DNA from: an uncultured Gammaproteobacteria bacterium
GTDB taxonomy: Bacteria; Pseudomonadota; Gammaproteobacteria; Pseudomonadales; Pseudohongiellaceae
Direction of reading: 5' to 3'
NCBI GenBank assembly: GCA_937898685.1
Contig: CALEJT010000037.1
Span: forward strand, 1 to 23,821
DNA length: 23,821 bases
The position numbers were made by a program, and so were the translations under genes. Under the pieces are notes generated by a model. The model saw only the letters and a program-made list of their open reading frames with translations, searched no databases and was not told where the DNA came from. Of the stretch, positions 14,727-23,659 are shown piece by piece. Position 1 is the first letter of the stretch, and each line of letters begins with the position of its first letter.

Positions 14727-14764
14727 TCGTGAATGTACGTAATAGGTCTGAGCAATTCAGGGCT

Positions 14765-14770
14765 TATACT
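14765..14770 (+). promoter_or_regulatory. -10 box candidate for the GGDEF-EAL gene
   Basis: TATACT matches five of six consensus bases. No convincing -35 lies 16-18 bp upstream, which would fit an activator-dependent promoter. The leader to the ATG would be about 74 nt, ending in a TTAGGAG ribosome site. Confidence 0.4.
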
Positions 14771-14850
14771 CCGACGGCCTCGTGCCGATATTGGATGTGT
14801 CAGGGTTCTTGTCGTCGAGTCTTTCGCTTGTCTCCAGTTAGGAGCCGCAA

Positions 14851-17439
14851 ATGTCCTCATCCCCCTTCACCCACATTGACCCCACAGCACAGCTGGAACA
14901 TCAATGGAGTGCCTTCGACAAGGCCATGGCGCTGGCGGAATTCGGGCTCGATGGGCAGCTCATTTTCGCCAACGCCAGGTTCCAAACCTTGCTGCAGCTG
15001 ACGCCCGCACATTTGGGAAAGCTGCAACACGCACAGCTATGTCCGCCCGATCTGGTGCAAAGCCCGGACTATGAAACCATGTGGCAGTCGCTGGGTTCGG
15101 GCCACGAGTTTTCCGGTGTGGTGGAGCGGGTGCGCAGCGATGGCAGTCATTGCTGGCTGGAGGTGTTGTATGCACCCGTGCGCAACAAGCAGGGCGAGGT
15201 GACGCACATCATGATGGTGGCCACCGACGTCACGCAGAGCAAGCGCACGGAGCTGGCGCAACAGGATCATCTGTGGCGCTTGTCGCTGGTGGCCGATACC
15301 ACCGATGCCGCGATCGTGATAACTGCCGCTCACTCGCGCGGCGTGGTCTACAGCAACGCCGGCTTCCAGCGCATGTTCGGTTGGACACAAAGCGAGATGC
15401 AGGACCAGGAACTGTTGGGACTGGTGGCACCGCAAACCTCTGCCGAGCAGATCGCGCGTGTCGACAACGCACTGCGTCAGGGGCATCCCGTCGAGCTGGA
15501 AGAAGTGGTGTCGGGTAAGGGCGGGCGGCGCTATTGGGCCAAGATCCTCTGCAATCCCGTCATCGATGCGCAGGGGCAGTGGGTCTACACGGTGGCGGTG
15601 CTGCTCGACATCACCAAGACCAAGATTCATGAAGTGCTGCATCACCGTGCACTGCAGGCGATGTCGAGTGACCTGCCCCTGATGCGCGTGCTGGAGGTGG
15701 TGTGTGAGGAAGTGGAACGCCTGGCACCGGAGGTGGCCGCCTCGATCCTGCAGGTGGACGATGAGGGAGCATTGCACCCCTTGGCCAGCCCCAGTTTGCC
15801 GTTCAGTTATTCCGCGCTGCTCGATGGTGTATTGATTGGCCCGCAGGTGGGTTCCTGCGGCACCGCCGCCTGGCGCAAGAGCGCCGTATTGGTCACCGAC
15901 ATCGCCACCGATCCCTTGTGGGCGCCATACAAGGACTTGATCCTGCCATTGGGCTACAACGTCTGCTGGTCCACCCCCATTCTGGATAAAGACGGCAAGG
16001 TGTTGGGAACCTTCGCCTTTTATTACCGCGAGAACGGATCCTTCGTGGCGTCCAGCTTCCATCAGCAACTCGTGGAAGCGTGTACGGCATTGTGTGCGTT
16101 GGCGATGGAGCGGGAGCAGGCGCGTCAACGTATCCGGCAACTGGCCTTTTACGATGCGCTCACGGGCTTGCCCAACCGCAGCCTGCTGGAACAACAGGTA
16201 ACGCGATTGCTGGAGGTTGCGCAGCAGCAGAGCCGGCGCGTGGCCGTCTTGTCCGTGGATATGGACGGCTTCAAGCACATCAATGATTCCTTTTGTCCTG
16301 CCATTGGCGATGAAGTGCTGCGAGACGTAGCCGCGCGCATCAGGGAGCTGGTGCGCCAGGGCGGCGTGGCGGGGCGTCTGCCAGGGGATGAATTCATCGT
16401 GGCCGTGCCGCTGGAGACGGCGGAAGAGGTCAATGCCTTGATCGAACGCTGGCAAGCTCAGTTGATGCGGCCATTGCACCTGGCCCATGTCCAGGTGGAT
16501 CTGAGTGTCAGCATGGGAGTGGCGATCTATCCGCAGGATGGCACGACGATGGCGAGCTTGCTGCACCGTGCCAAGATGGCGCTGCACCAGGCCAAGGGCA
16601 GTGGAACGGGGCGCGTTGGTTTTTTCAGTCTGGCACTGAGCCGTGCTGCCGAAGAACGTCTCGCGCTGGAAAAGGCGCTGCGGGAAGCTCTGCAAAGCGG
16701 CGGCTTGCAGTTGCACTACCAGCCGCAGATGGCGCTGAAGACGGGGCGTTTGCATGGCGTCGAAGCACTCGCGCGTTGGCAGCATCCGCGCATGGGAGCC
16801 ATTGCACCAGCCCGCTTCATTCCTCTGGCCGAAGAGTGTGGCTTGATGGGAGCGCTGGGCCGCTGGGCTCTCGACGAGGCTTGTCGTCAACTGGCGCAGT
16901 GGCGCCACGAGGGGCTGGCGGTGCCCTCGGTGTCGGTCAATCTGTCCGCCTCCAACTTCCACAATCTGGAATTGCCTTCCATCGTGGCGCAGACGCTGGA
17001 GCGCCATCGCCTGCATCCATCGGATCTGATGTTGGAGCTTACCGAAAGCGTCCTGCTCGACAGCCTCGACTCGACCTTGCAGACGATCGAGCGACTGCAT
17101 GCCTTGGGTGTGCGTCTGTCCATGGATGATTTTGGAACGGGCTATTGCAGCTTGAGCTATCTGCGGCGTCTGCCCATCACCGAGCTCAAGTTGGATCGCA
17201 GCTTTGTCGCCGATCTCGAACACTCGCCACAGGCGCGTGCGCTCAGCGCTGCGATCCTGGGTATCGGCACCAGCCTTGGATTGACCGTGGTGGCGGAGGG
17301 CGTGGAGACGGCTGCGCAAAAAGACATTCTGCAGGCCCAGGGTTATCCGGTGGTGCAAGGGTATTGGTTGGCGCAACCCATCGCGCCGCAGGAGTTGCCA
17401 GGTTGGATGGCCACGCAAGGCATGCACGAATTTGCCTAG
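14851..17439 (+). CDS. PAS-PAS-GAF-GGDEF-EAL protein, probable c-di-GMP phosphodiesterase
   Basis: This 862-residue soluble sensor has PAS1 at about residues 22-130, PAS2 at 140-258 and GAF at 265-420 (with GSCGTAAW, 335-341). A GGDEF domain spans 428-590 and an EAL domain 600-852. The domain order resembles E. coli DosP/PdeO. The GGDEF signature is altered: RLPGDEF (509-515) has Pro for the first Gly, and the upstream LGHAxGD motif reads FCPAIGD (481-487), so cyclase activity is doubtful. The EAL domain keeps all expected residues: E638 of EAL, N697, E729, D759-D760, K780, E816 and Q836. The net function is therefore probably degradation of c-di-GMP. I see no heme-binding His of the DosP kind in PAS1; the ligand is unknown. 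ATG with GGAG seven bases upstream. Confidence 0.93.
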   Translation: MSSSPFTHIDPTAQLEHQWSAFDKAMALAEFGLDGQLIFANARFQTLLQLTPAHLGKLQHAQLCPPDLVQSPDYETMWQSLGSGHEFSGVVERVRSDGSHCWLEVLYAPVRNKQGEVTHIMMVATDVTQSKRTELAQQDHLWRLSLVADTTDAAIVITAAHSRGVVYSNAGFQRMFGWTQSEMQDQELLGLVAPQTSAEQIARVDNALRQGHPVELEEVVSGKGGRRYWAKILCNPVIDAQGQWVYTVAVLLDITKTKIHEVLHHRALQAMSSDLPLMRVLEVVCEEVERLAPEVAASILQVDDEGALHPLASPSLPFSYSALLDGVLIGPQVGSCGTAAWRKSAVLVTDIATDPLWAPYKDLILPLGYNVCWSTPILDKDGKVLGTFAFYYRENGSFVASSFHQQLVEACTALCALAMEREQARQRIRQLAFYDALTGLPNRSLLEQQVTRLLEVAQQQSRRVAVLSVDMDGFKHINDSFCPAIGDEVLRDVAARIRELVRQGGVAGRLPGDEFIVAVPLETAEEVNALIERWQAQLMRPLHLAHVQVDLSVSMGVAIYPQDGTTMASLLHRAKMALHQAKGSGTGRVGFFSLALSRAAEERLALEKALREALQSGGLQLHYQPQMALKTGRLHGVEALARWQHPRMGAIAPARFIPLAEECGLMGALGRWALDEACRQLAQWRHEGLAVPSVSVNLSASNFHNLELPSIVAQTLERHRLHPSDLMLELTESVLLDSLDSTLQTIERLHALGVRLSMDDFGTGYCSLSYLRRLPITELKLDRSFVADLEHSPQARALSAAILGIGTSLGLTVVAEGVETAAQKDILQAQGYPVVQGYWLAQPIAPQELPGWMATQGMHEFA

Positions 17440-17473
17440 CGTCACGCACTGCCCACCAAATCACACGCAAACC

Positions 17474-19033
17474 TCAAAGCGGAATGCTCGCATCCCTGAG
17501 GGCTTGGGACAGTGGTTCGAGCTCGCGGGCAAAGTGTTGCCATTTTCCGACCGAACGCTGATGCATCGGTTCGCGCACCTGGATGGCGCTGGCGGTGTTG
17601 GTGGCGGTGACGTTGTTGTGAAAGTCGAAGCAGGCGGGTTCCACCGCAAGACCGAGTGTGTCGAGTAGTTTGGTGATGGTGGCTGTGGGATCACTCACCA
17701 AACTTTCGTATTCCACTTCGATCAGACGCTCACCGAGCAGTGCACGCCAATGTTCCATCAGACGATGGTAGGCAACGTAGAAGCGGGCCAGATCGTCGAG
17801 ACGATAGGCATAGCGGAAATAGGATTGCTTGAAGAGCGCGAAACAAGCGTCGAGCGGATGGCGGCGCAGGTGCACTATCTTGCCCTTGGGGAAGGCGCGC
17901 GCGATGTGACCCAGGAAAAAGAAGTTCTCGGGCAGCTTGTCGATGAACCAGGGTTTGCCATGCAGGCGATAGGCGATCGTGTGGCGATATCGTTGTGCGA
18001 TCGCCTCCGGCTTCACATCGAGTGCGGCAGAGATGAGTTCCGCATTCAAGCCTTGGCGGCCACTGGCCTGCATCAAAGCCAATTGCAGGAAGAAACTTTC
18101 ACCCGCACTTTCCACCGTGCTGTGATTCGACAGAATGCGCTCCACCAGCGTCGTCCCCGTGCGTGGTAGGCCGGTGACGAAAATGGGTTGGGCGCCTTCA
18201 CCTGCCGCGGCCGTGGACCGAGCCAACCATTGCTTGGTGCATCCTTTGATGAGGGCGTCGATCAAGTCGAGATCCTGCTCCACCCGGTAATCCGCCGCTG
18301 CGGCAGCGGCGTTGCCGGCACGCTCGTAGTAGGCGAAGGCCTCACGCCATCGACCCAGGTCTTCCAATTCCTTGCCGAGCGCGTAGTAGAGAAAGATGTT
18401 GCGCGCATCGGGCAGTTCGCGTTGCGCCAACACCTCCTGCATGGCGCGCACGTGTGTATCGTCCGTCGCGCGTTTGAGGCGTGAGTACTGATAGTGGTAA
18501 CGCTGATGCAAGGGAAAGCGCTCGAGCAGCTCGCGATAGAGCGCTTCGGCCGTCTCGAGTTCACCGACGTATACGGCGCACTCGGCCTTGTTGGCGGCGA
18601 AGCGTTCGATTTCAGGCTGTAGCTCGTAGGCCTTGCAGATGAGCGGCCAGGCCCGATCGGGCAGTCCCAGCCGCAGCAAGGTGGAAGCGGCGGCTTCCAG
18701 ATAACGCGGGCTGCGCTCGAGGTGCGGACGATAGTGTTCGAGCAGTTCCAGTGCCTTGCCATGCTGACCGATCAGCGGCAACAGCGAGGCCAGTTCGACC
18801 GCAGCGTCATAGCGCTGTTGATCGAGACGCAGCACCTGGGTGAAGGATTCGAGTGCAACCTGCGGGCGGCGCTGCGCCTTGGCGTGCAGACCCTGCAGAA
18901 AATGACCTTCGGGATGTCGCGGATCCAATTGCATCAGCGTGGCGGCAAGGCGTGCCACCGTGGGCCAATCGCCGCGTTGTGCCGCCTGGCGTGCGTCACG
19001 TGAGTGCAGGGCAATCAGTTCCTGATGTTGCAT
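17474..19033 (-). CDS. TPR-containing sulfotransferase, paralog 1 (downstream)
   Basis: This 519-residue protein has a tetratricopeptide-type helical array in its first half (about residues 5-240) and a sulfotransferase domain (about 280-505). The P-loop GLPRTGTTLVERIL (288-301) binds the 5'-phosphosulfate of PAPS. A Glu (E312) lies where TPST enzymes carry their catalytic base. The 3'-phosphate motif reads RRHPLDACFALFKQ (390-403): R391 is present, but the Ser normally eight residues on is Ala (A399). The conserved RSVGKW lies at 493-498. There is no signal peptide, so it is probably cytosolic. The ATG is one base past the stop of the upstream paralog, implying coupled translation. The target (protein, peptide or small molecule) is not known. 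Convergent with the GGDEF-EAL gene. Confidence 0.88.
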   Translation of the reverse strand: MQHQELIALHSRDARQAAQRGDWPTVARLAATLMQLDPRHPEGHFLQGLHAKAQRRPQVALESFTQVLRLDQQRYDAAVELASLLPLIGQHGKALELLEHYRPHLERSPRYLEAAASTLLRLGLPDRAWPLICKAYELQPEIERFAANKAECAVYVGELETAEALYRELLERFPLHQRYHYQYSRLKRATDDTHVRAMQEVLAQRELPDARNIFLYYALGKELEDLGRWREAFAYYERAGNAAAAAADYRVEQDLDLIDALIKGCTKQWLARSTAAAGEGAQPIFVTGLPRTGTTLVERILSNHSTVESAGESFFLQLALMQASGRQGLNAELISAALDVKPEAIAQRYRHTIAYRLHGKPWFIDKLPENFFFLGHIARAFPKGKIVHLRRHPLDACFALFKQSYFRYAYRLDDLARFYVAYHRLMEHWRALLGERLIEVEYESLVSDPTATITKLLDTLGLAVEPACFDFHNNVTATNTASAIQVREPMHQRSVGKWQHFARELEPLSQALRDASIPL

Positions 19034-19034
19034 G

Positions 19035-20621
19035 TCATGAGTCTTCCGTGGCGATGATTCCTGCCTCGCGCAGGATGCGCAGCAAGGGTTCCAGTTGGCG
19101 CTCGAAGCGACGCCAGCGTCCGACCGAGCGCGTGTGGATCTTCTCGCGCACCTGCACCGAGCTGGCAGTGGTGGAGGTCTTTGTATTGCGATCGAACTCC
19201 AGACAAGCCGGTTCGAAGTCGAGGCCGAGTTTGGCGAGCAGAGCGCGAGTTTGTGCTTCCTGATCGCTGACGAGCGCTTCGTATCGGACTTCGATCAATC
19301 GTGAACCGAGCAGCTCGCGCCAGTGACGCAACAGGCGATCGTAGGCCACGTAGTAGTGCCCGAGATCTTCGAGCGTGTAGGAAAACTTGTAGGCCCAGGT
19401 GAAGACCTGTTTGTACATCGAGAAGCAGGCATCGACCGGATCGCGGTTCAACAACACGATGCGCGCATCGGGCCAGGCCTTGGCGATGAAACCGAGGAAG
19501 AGATAGTTGAAGGGTAATTTGTCGATGAAATAGGGCGTGGCGCCGAGTCGATAGGCTACGCCCTTCATGTACTGCTCCGCGATCTGCGCGGCATCGATCC
19601 TGGCCACCGCAGCGAACATTTCAGGCAACAGCTTTTCCTGCGTGGGAATGCCGCTCAGCATGCGGATCACCATGGGCAGGAACAACGTTTCGTCGAGACT
19701 GCTCACTTGTGAATGACTGGCGATGATGCGCTCGGTGAGCGTGGTGCCGGTGCGCGGTAGCCCGACGACGAAGATCGGCGTATGCGCGTCGTCGGTCCGT
19801 GGTGCGGGGGCGTCCTGCAGCCACTCGGCATTACAGGCAGCGATTGCTGCGTCGACGAGGGTGATGTCCTTGGCCAAATCGTGCTTCGCTACCGAAGCGA
19901 CGGCATCACCGCCGCGTTTGTAGTAGTCGAAGGCTTCGTCCCAACGTTGCAGGTCCTCGAGTTCCTTGGCGATGGCGTAGTAGAGAAAGACGTTGCGCTC
20001 GGGCGGCAACTGCGTCGTGGCAAGCACGCGTTTCATCTCGGTGACGTGGGCATCGTCGCGCGCCTTGCGCAGGCGCGAGAGATAGTAGTGATTGCGCTGA
20101 TGCTGCGGATTGCGGCGCAGCAGTTCGCCATAGAGCTCGATGGCTTCGTCGATCTCTCCAGCATAGACACTGCAGGCCGCGAGATTGGCCTGGAACAGAT
20201 CGATGTCGGGCTGCAGCGCATTGGCCTGCCGATAGAGCGGCAGCGCCGCTTCCGGCATCCCGATCTCGGTGTAGATGGTGCCCGCCATGTCGAGATAGCG
20301 TGGGCTGTTGCCCAAACGCTCCCGGTAGCGCTCGAGCAGTGCCGCGGCGTCGGCATTGCGGCGCGCCACCGAATACTGGTTGGCGAGTTCGATGGCGGCA
20401 TCGTAGCGCTCGGGATCGAGCTTCAGCGCCCGTTCGAAATCAGCGGCGGCCTTCAGGGGTTGATTGGAGGCCTTGTGCGCGAGTCCGCGCAGAAAATAGC
20501 CTTCGGGATGGTTGGGAGCTTCGGCGATGACGCGCAGGGCACAGGCCGCCACCGTGTGCCAGTCCTTGGCCTGCGCCGCCCGGCGGGCGACATTGCTCAA
20601 TTGCGCAACTGAATTCTGCAT
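19035..20621 (-). CDS. TPR-containing sulfotransferase, paralog 2 (upstream)
   Basis: This 528-residue protein has the same architecture as its downstream neighbour: TPR-type repeats at about residues 5-245, then a sulfotransferase domain at 282-515. The P-loop GLPRTGTTLTERII spans 287-300. A TPST-like Glu is at 311 in SSLDETLF. The 3'-phosphate motif NRDPVDACFSMYKQ (392-405) has both R393 and S401 in place, and RSVGRW (498-503) is conserved. It therefore looks fully active, unlike paralog 1 at the Ser position. The two clearly share an origin (YFIDKLP.N...LG.IA, FLYYA..KELEDL.RW.EAF.YY). It starts 93 bp after the TonB receptor stop, beyond a terminator. The ribosome site is weak. Confidence 0.9.
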   Translation of the reverse strand: MQNSVAQLSNVARRAAQAKDWHTVAACALRVIAEAPNHPEGYFLRGLAHKASNQPLKAAADFERALKLDPERYDAAIELANQYSVARRNADAAALLERYRERLGNSPRYLDMAGTIYTEIGMPEAALPLYRQANALQPDIDLFQANLAACSVYAGEIDEAIELYGELLRRNPQHQRNHYYLSRLRKARDDAHVTEMKRVLATTQLPPERNVFLYYAIAKELEDLQRWDEAFDYYKRGGDAVASVAKHDLAKDITLVDAAIAACNAEWLQDAPAPRTDDAHTPIFVVGLPRTGTTLTERIIASHSQVSSLDETLFLPMVIRMLSGIPTQEKLLPEMFAAVARIDAAQIAEQYMKGVAYRLGATPYFIDKLPFNYLFLGFIAKAWPDARIVLLNRDPVDACFSMYKQVFTWAYKFSYTLEDLGHYYVAYDRLLRHWRELLGSRLIEVRYEALVSDQEAQTRALLAKLGLDFEPACLEFDRNTKTSTTASSVQVREKIHTRSVGRWRRFERQLEPLLRILREAGIIATEDS

Positions 20622-20646
20622 GGGTAAGTCTTGTCGATAGGCGGCG

Positions 20647-20652
20647 ATTGTA
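20647..20652 (-). promoter_or_regulatory. -10 box candidate for the sulfotransferase pair
   Basis: TACAAT on the minus strand matches five of six consensus bases and would start a transcript near 20640, about 20 nt before the ATG. The -35 region falls in the terminator stem and matches poorly. It suggests the pair is expressed separately from the receptor gene. Confidence 0.35.
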
Positions 20653-20664
20653 GCGCGCCTTCAT

Positions 20665-20693
20665 AAAAAGAGGGCCGCGATTGCGGCCCTCTT
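20665..20693 (-). terminator. Terminator of the TonB-dependent receptor gene
   Basis: On the minus strand a perfect 11-bp stem, AAGAGGGCCGC with GCGGCCCTCTT, encloses an AATC loop and runs into five T. It begins 21 bases after the receptor stop codon. It is a standard rho-independent terminator separating the receptor from the sulfotransferase genes. Confidence 0.9.
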
Positions 20694-20714
20694 CTGTCTT
20701 GCCCAACGTCGTGC

Positions 20715-23510
20715 TTAGAACGACTGTTCCAGACGCAGCCAGTAGCCGCGGCCGAGCATACGGTAGGTAGACGGGTCGGTGGTGGCGTTGAAACCAACTT
20801 CGATGAACGGCGGTTCTTCGTTGGTGATGTTGGTTACGCCGAAGCTGATGGCCGTTTTGGTCGGGAACTCATAACGGGCCATCATGTCGTGGTACATGAA
20901 GGAGTCGATCTTCTGGATGTACGGGGCCACCGGGCCACAGTTACAGAAGGTGTCGGCATCCAGCGAGCTGATGAACTGGTTCAGGTAGGTCACCGAAACC
21001 GGACCGTTGGCCCACTGCAGAGAAACGTTGATCTTGTTCTCGGCATAGGCGCCGCCGTCTTCTGCGGTCGGGTCGGTGTAACGGCCCGACAGATCCACCT
21101 TGGTTGCACCGGCGTACGGCACTTTCGTGCGTTCGATCAGGTGTGCCCACAGCAGCGAGGCGTCGAAGTCACCGATGCTGGTTTCCCAGGCATAGCGCAC
21201 TTCGAAGTCCACACCCTTGGCGCCCTGGTCGGCGACGTTCAGCTGGGTGTCGAGGATCTGCGCGATGCTGTAGTCGCTGCGGCGGGTGATCAGGCCGCAG
21301 GATGCATCGTTACCACGCAGATAGCAGTCTTCGAGGATGAACTGCACGCCCAGCGAGCTGATGCCGTTCTTGACCTTGATGTCCCAGTAGTCGAGCGTGA
21401 CGGACAGGTTGCCGTTCTCGACATCCGGGGTCCAGACCAGACCTGCGGTCCAGGTGTCACCGGTTTCAGGCTCGAGGTTGGGGTTACCACCGATGCGCGA
21501 CAGCACCTGCGAGTCGGTCTGTACGCCAACCTGGGCACAGGCCGGGGGCAGCGATTCGTTGCCGGCGGGTACGCAGGGATCGGTGTAGGTGGTGAACGAG
21601 TCGACGAGGCCGCCGTAGAGGTCATCGATGTTCGGGGCGCGGAACACGGTACCGCGGGTGGCGCGCAGCTTCAGGTTCTCATAGGCCTGGAATTCCAGGC
21701 CGATCTGCCAGGTTTCGTCGCTGCCGAAGGCATCGAAGTCGTCGTAACGCAGACCGGTTTTGAGGTTCAGCGCCTGAGTGCCGTTGTCGTAGACAGGGGC
21801 GAACAACTCGACGTAGGCGTTGACCGATTCCAGAGCACCGTCGGTGCCGGCGCCTTTGTTACCGGTCACCTGGCCCTTGGCCTTGCTGGAGTCCGGGGTG
21901 TACTCGTACTGCTGATCCCACCAACCGGCACCCACTGCCCAACCGAGCGGGCCGCCGGGCAGTTCGAAGGCGGAGCCGTTCAGGCTGATGTTCAGGGTGT
22001 CCTGACGCTCGTGGTAGCTGTCGACCAATTCCACACCCACGTAGTCCAGCATCTCCGGCGTAACGGAGCCCGGGCCACCGAAGAAGTTGAACGGTACGCA
22101 GCCGCTGATCAGCGTGCTGGGGTCGTTGATGTTGCCGTAACACTCGGGCACACCGTCGCCGTCGAGGTCGGCGGAAGGACCCATGGCATTGGTGAGGTAG
22201 GGACCGAAGAACTGGCCGAAGTCGGTGTCGACGCGGCTACGGTAGCCCGTGTTGTAGGTGATGTCCCACTCGATGTCGTTTTCGAGCAGGCCTTTCACAC
22301 CGAAGATGCCCTGGTACTGGGTGACTTCCTGTTCGAAGCGGCGCGGCGTTTCCACCATGCGGCGACGCGCGTCGATGACCGGCTGCGGTTCGATACCGGC
22401 AGCGGCAAAGGCCTGACGCAGGTAGTAGTTGTCGGGCGAAATGCCGTTGTAGGACTCACCGTTCCAAGTGCCGCGGTAGCCCGGATCGTTCAGGGAGCCG
22501 TAGGGCTGCGGTGCGAGCTCCTGGGCGGAGTCACGGAAGTTGCCGCGGATCTGGGCGTTGAACGAGATGCGGTCGGTCAGCTCGAAGTTGCCGCCGGCGA
22601 AGATGTTCAGACGCTCGTACGGGGTCTGGATCAGGTTGGCCGGGGCGTAGTTGTAGGTGCGGCCGTCGTATTCCTGGATGCCATTGCCATCGGGCGCCAT
22701 GTAGAGGTCGCCGTTGGCGAGGGTCAGGCGGGATTCCGGAATGAAGGACGAACCCAGGGGGTAACAACCGCCGGAGGGCGTACCGTCATAGGGCAGGGTG
22801 GGGTGTGCTTCACAGCCTTCAGGATAGATGTAGTAGGAATCCTGGAAGAACGCCCAGGGGGCATCGCTCTGATAGGCCTCTTCCTGGTCCACGTACTCGG
22901 CGCCGAACATGAAATTGCCGCGGTCGAAGGACTTGCCCACGATGAAGTCGATGGCGCGCTGCTCGGCTCCCTTGGTCTCATCCCAATCGTTCTGCTGGAT
23001 GTTGAATTCGAAGCCTTCGAAGTTGTTGCGGGTGATGATGTTGACCACACCAGCGACGGCATCGGCACCGTACACGGCCGAAGCGCCGTCTTTCAGTACT
23101 TCGACGCGTTCGATCATGACGGCGGGGATGGTCTGGTAGTCACCGCCGTCCACCGTACGCTGACCATTGACCAGGGTCAGGGTGCGGTCTACGCCGAGAC
23201 CACGCAGGTCGATCTGTACCGCACCGTTACCACCGTTGTTGGTGGTGGTGCCGATCGGTGAACCCGACATGGAGGGCATGCGTTGAACGAGGTTACCGAC
23301 GTCGGTAAGACCGGCATCGATGATGACACTGCGGTCGATTACGGTTACAGGACTGGCAGATTCGAGATCAGGGCGCCGGATTCGTGATCCGGTGATGACG
23401 ACTTCTTCGAGACTGTCATTTTGGGCATAGCTAGGAGTCGTAACCCCTCCCAACGCCATGATGCCGGCCATGGTCCCTATGGCTTGGGCCAGCTTGCTTT
23501 TAGCGATCAT
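20715..23510 (-). CDS. TonB-dependent outer-membrane receptor
   Basis: This 931-residue protein begins with a Sec signal peptide (cleavage likely after SYA, residue 29). A TonB-box-like EEVVIT (35-40) follows, then a plug domain (about 48-162, including IERVEVLKDGASAVYGADAVAGVVNIITR). The rest is a 22-strand barrel ending in the terminal Phe expected for BAM recognition (LRLEQSF). It imports an unidentified substrate with energy from TonB-ExbBD. A calcium-loop-like DLDGDGVPE (448-456) lies in an extracellular-loop region, followed by the CVPFNFFGGPGSVTPEML motif seen in many Xanthomonadales/Caulobacter-type receptors. The ATG has GGGAGAG about seven bases upstream. The tandem TPR-sulfotransferases lie downstream. 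Confidence 0.95.
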   Translation of the reverse strand: MIAKSKLAQAIGTMAGIMALGGVTTPSYAQNDSLEEVVITGSRIRRPDLESASPVTVIDRSVIIDAGLTDVGNLVQRMPSMSGSPIGTTTNNGGNGAVQIDLRGLGVDRTLTLVNGQRTVDGGDYQTIPAVMIERVEVLKDGASAVYGADAVAGVVNIITRNNFEGFEFNIQQNDWDETKGAEQRAIDFIVGKSFDRGNFMFGAEYVDQEEAYQSDAPWAFFQDSYYIYPEGCEAHPTLPYDGTPSGGCYPLGSSFIPESRLTLANGDLYMAPDGNGIQEYDGRTYNYAPANLIQTPYERLNIFAGGNFELTDRISFNAQIRGNFRDSAQELAPQPYGSLNDPGYRGTWNGESYNGISPDNYYLRQAFAAAGIEPQPVIDARRRMVETPRRFEQEVTQYQGIFGVKGLLENDIEWDITYNTGYRSRVDTDFGQFFGPYLTNAMGPSADLDGDGVPECYGNINDPSTLISGCVPFNFFGGPGSVTPEMLDYVGVELVDSYHERQDTLNISLNGSAFELPGGPLGWAVGAGWWDQQYEYTPDSSKAKGQVTGNKGAGTDGALESVNAYVELFAPVYDNGTQALNLKTGLRYDDFDAFGSDETWQIGLEFQAYENLKLRATRGTVFRAPNIDDLYGGLVDSFTTYTDPCVPAGNESLPPACAQVGVQTDSQVLSRIGGNPNLEPETGDTWTAGLVWTPDVENGNLSVTLDYWDIKVKNGISSLGVQFILEDCYLRGNDASCGLITRRSDYSIAQILDTQLNVADQGAKGVDFEVRYAWETSIGDFDASLLWAHLIERTKVPYAGATKVDLSGRYTDPTAEDGGAYAENKINVSLQWANGPVSVTYLNQFISSLDADTFCNCGPVAPYIQKIDSFMYHDMMARYEFPTKTAISFGVTNITNEEPPFIEVGFNATTDPSTYRMLGRGYWLRLEQSF

Positions 23511-23659
23511 TAGATTTCTCTCCCTAAGAGGATGATGAGATGAGTCCTACTGCATGTCGTACTCCGTGACATAGGGCGTCCTGTCATACCGGACCCACGC
23601 GTAGTGAGCCCGGCTGGACGCGCTTAATGGTAGTTAAGGAGTTTTACAAACCCTGCAGT

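Noticed and set aside
14917..15240. Heme-sensing PAS as in DosP
   Set aside because: The overall domain order resembles DosP, but the PAS1 segment lacks a His at the corresponding helix position, so oxygen sensing is not supported.
15037..17445. 802-codon open frame on the minus strand
   Set aside because: Antisense to the PAS-PAS-GAF-GGDEF-EAL gene. It is rich in Gln, His and Arg with no recognisable domain, a compositional shadow.
20889..23261. 790-codon open frame on the plus strand
   Set aside because: It lies entirely antisense to the clear TonB receptor gene. Its low-complexity Val/Gly/Asp/His composition is that of a reverse-frame shadow in GC-rich DNA, with no family resemblance.
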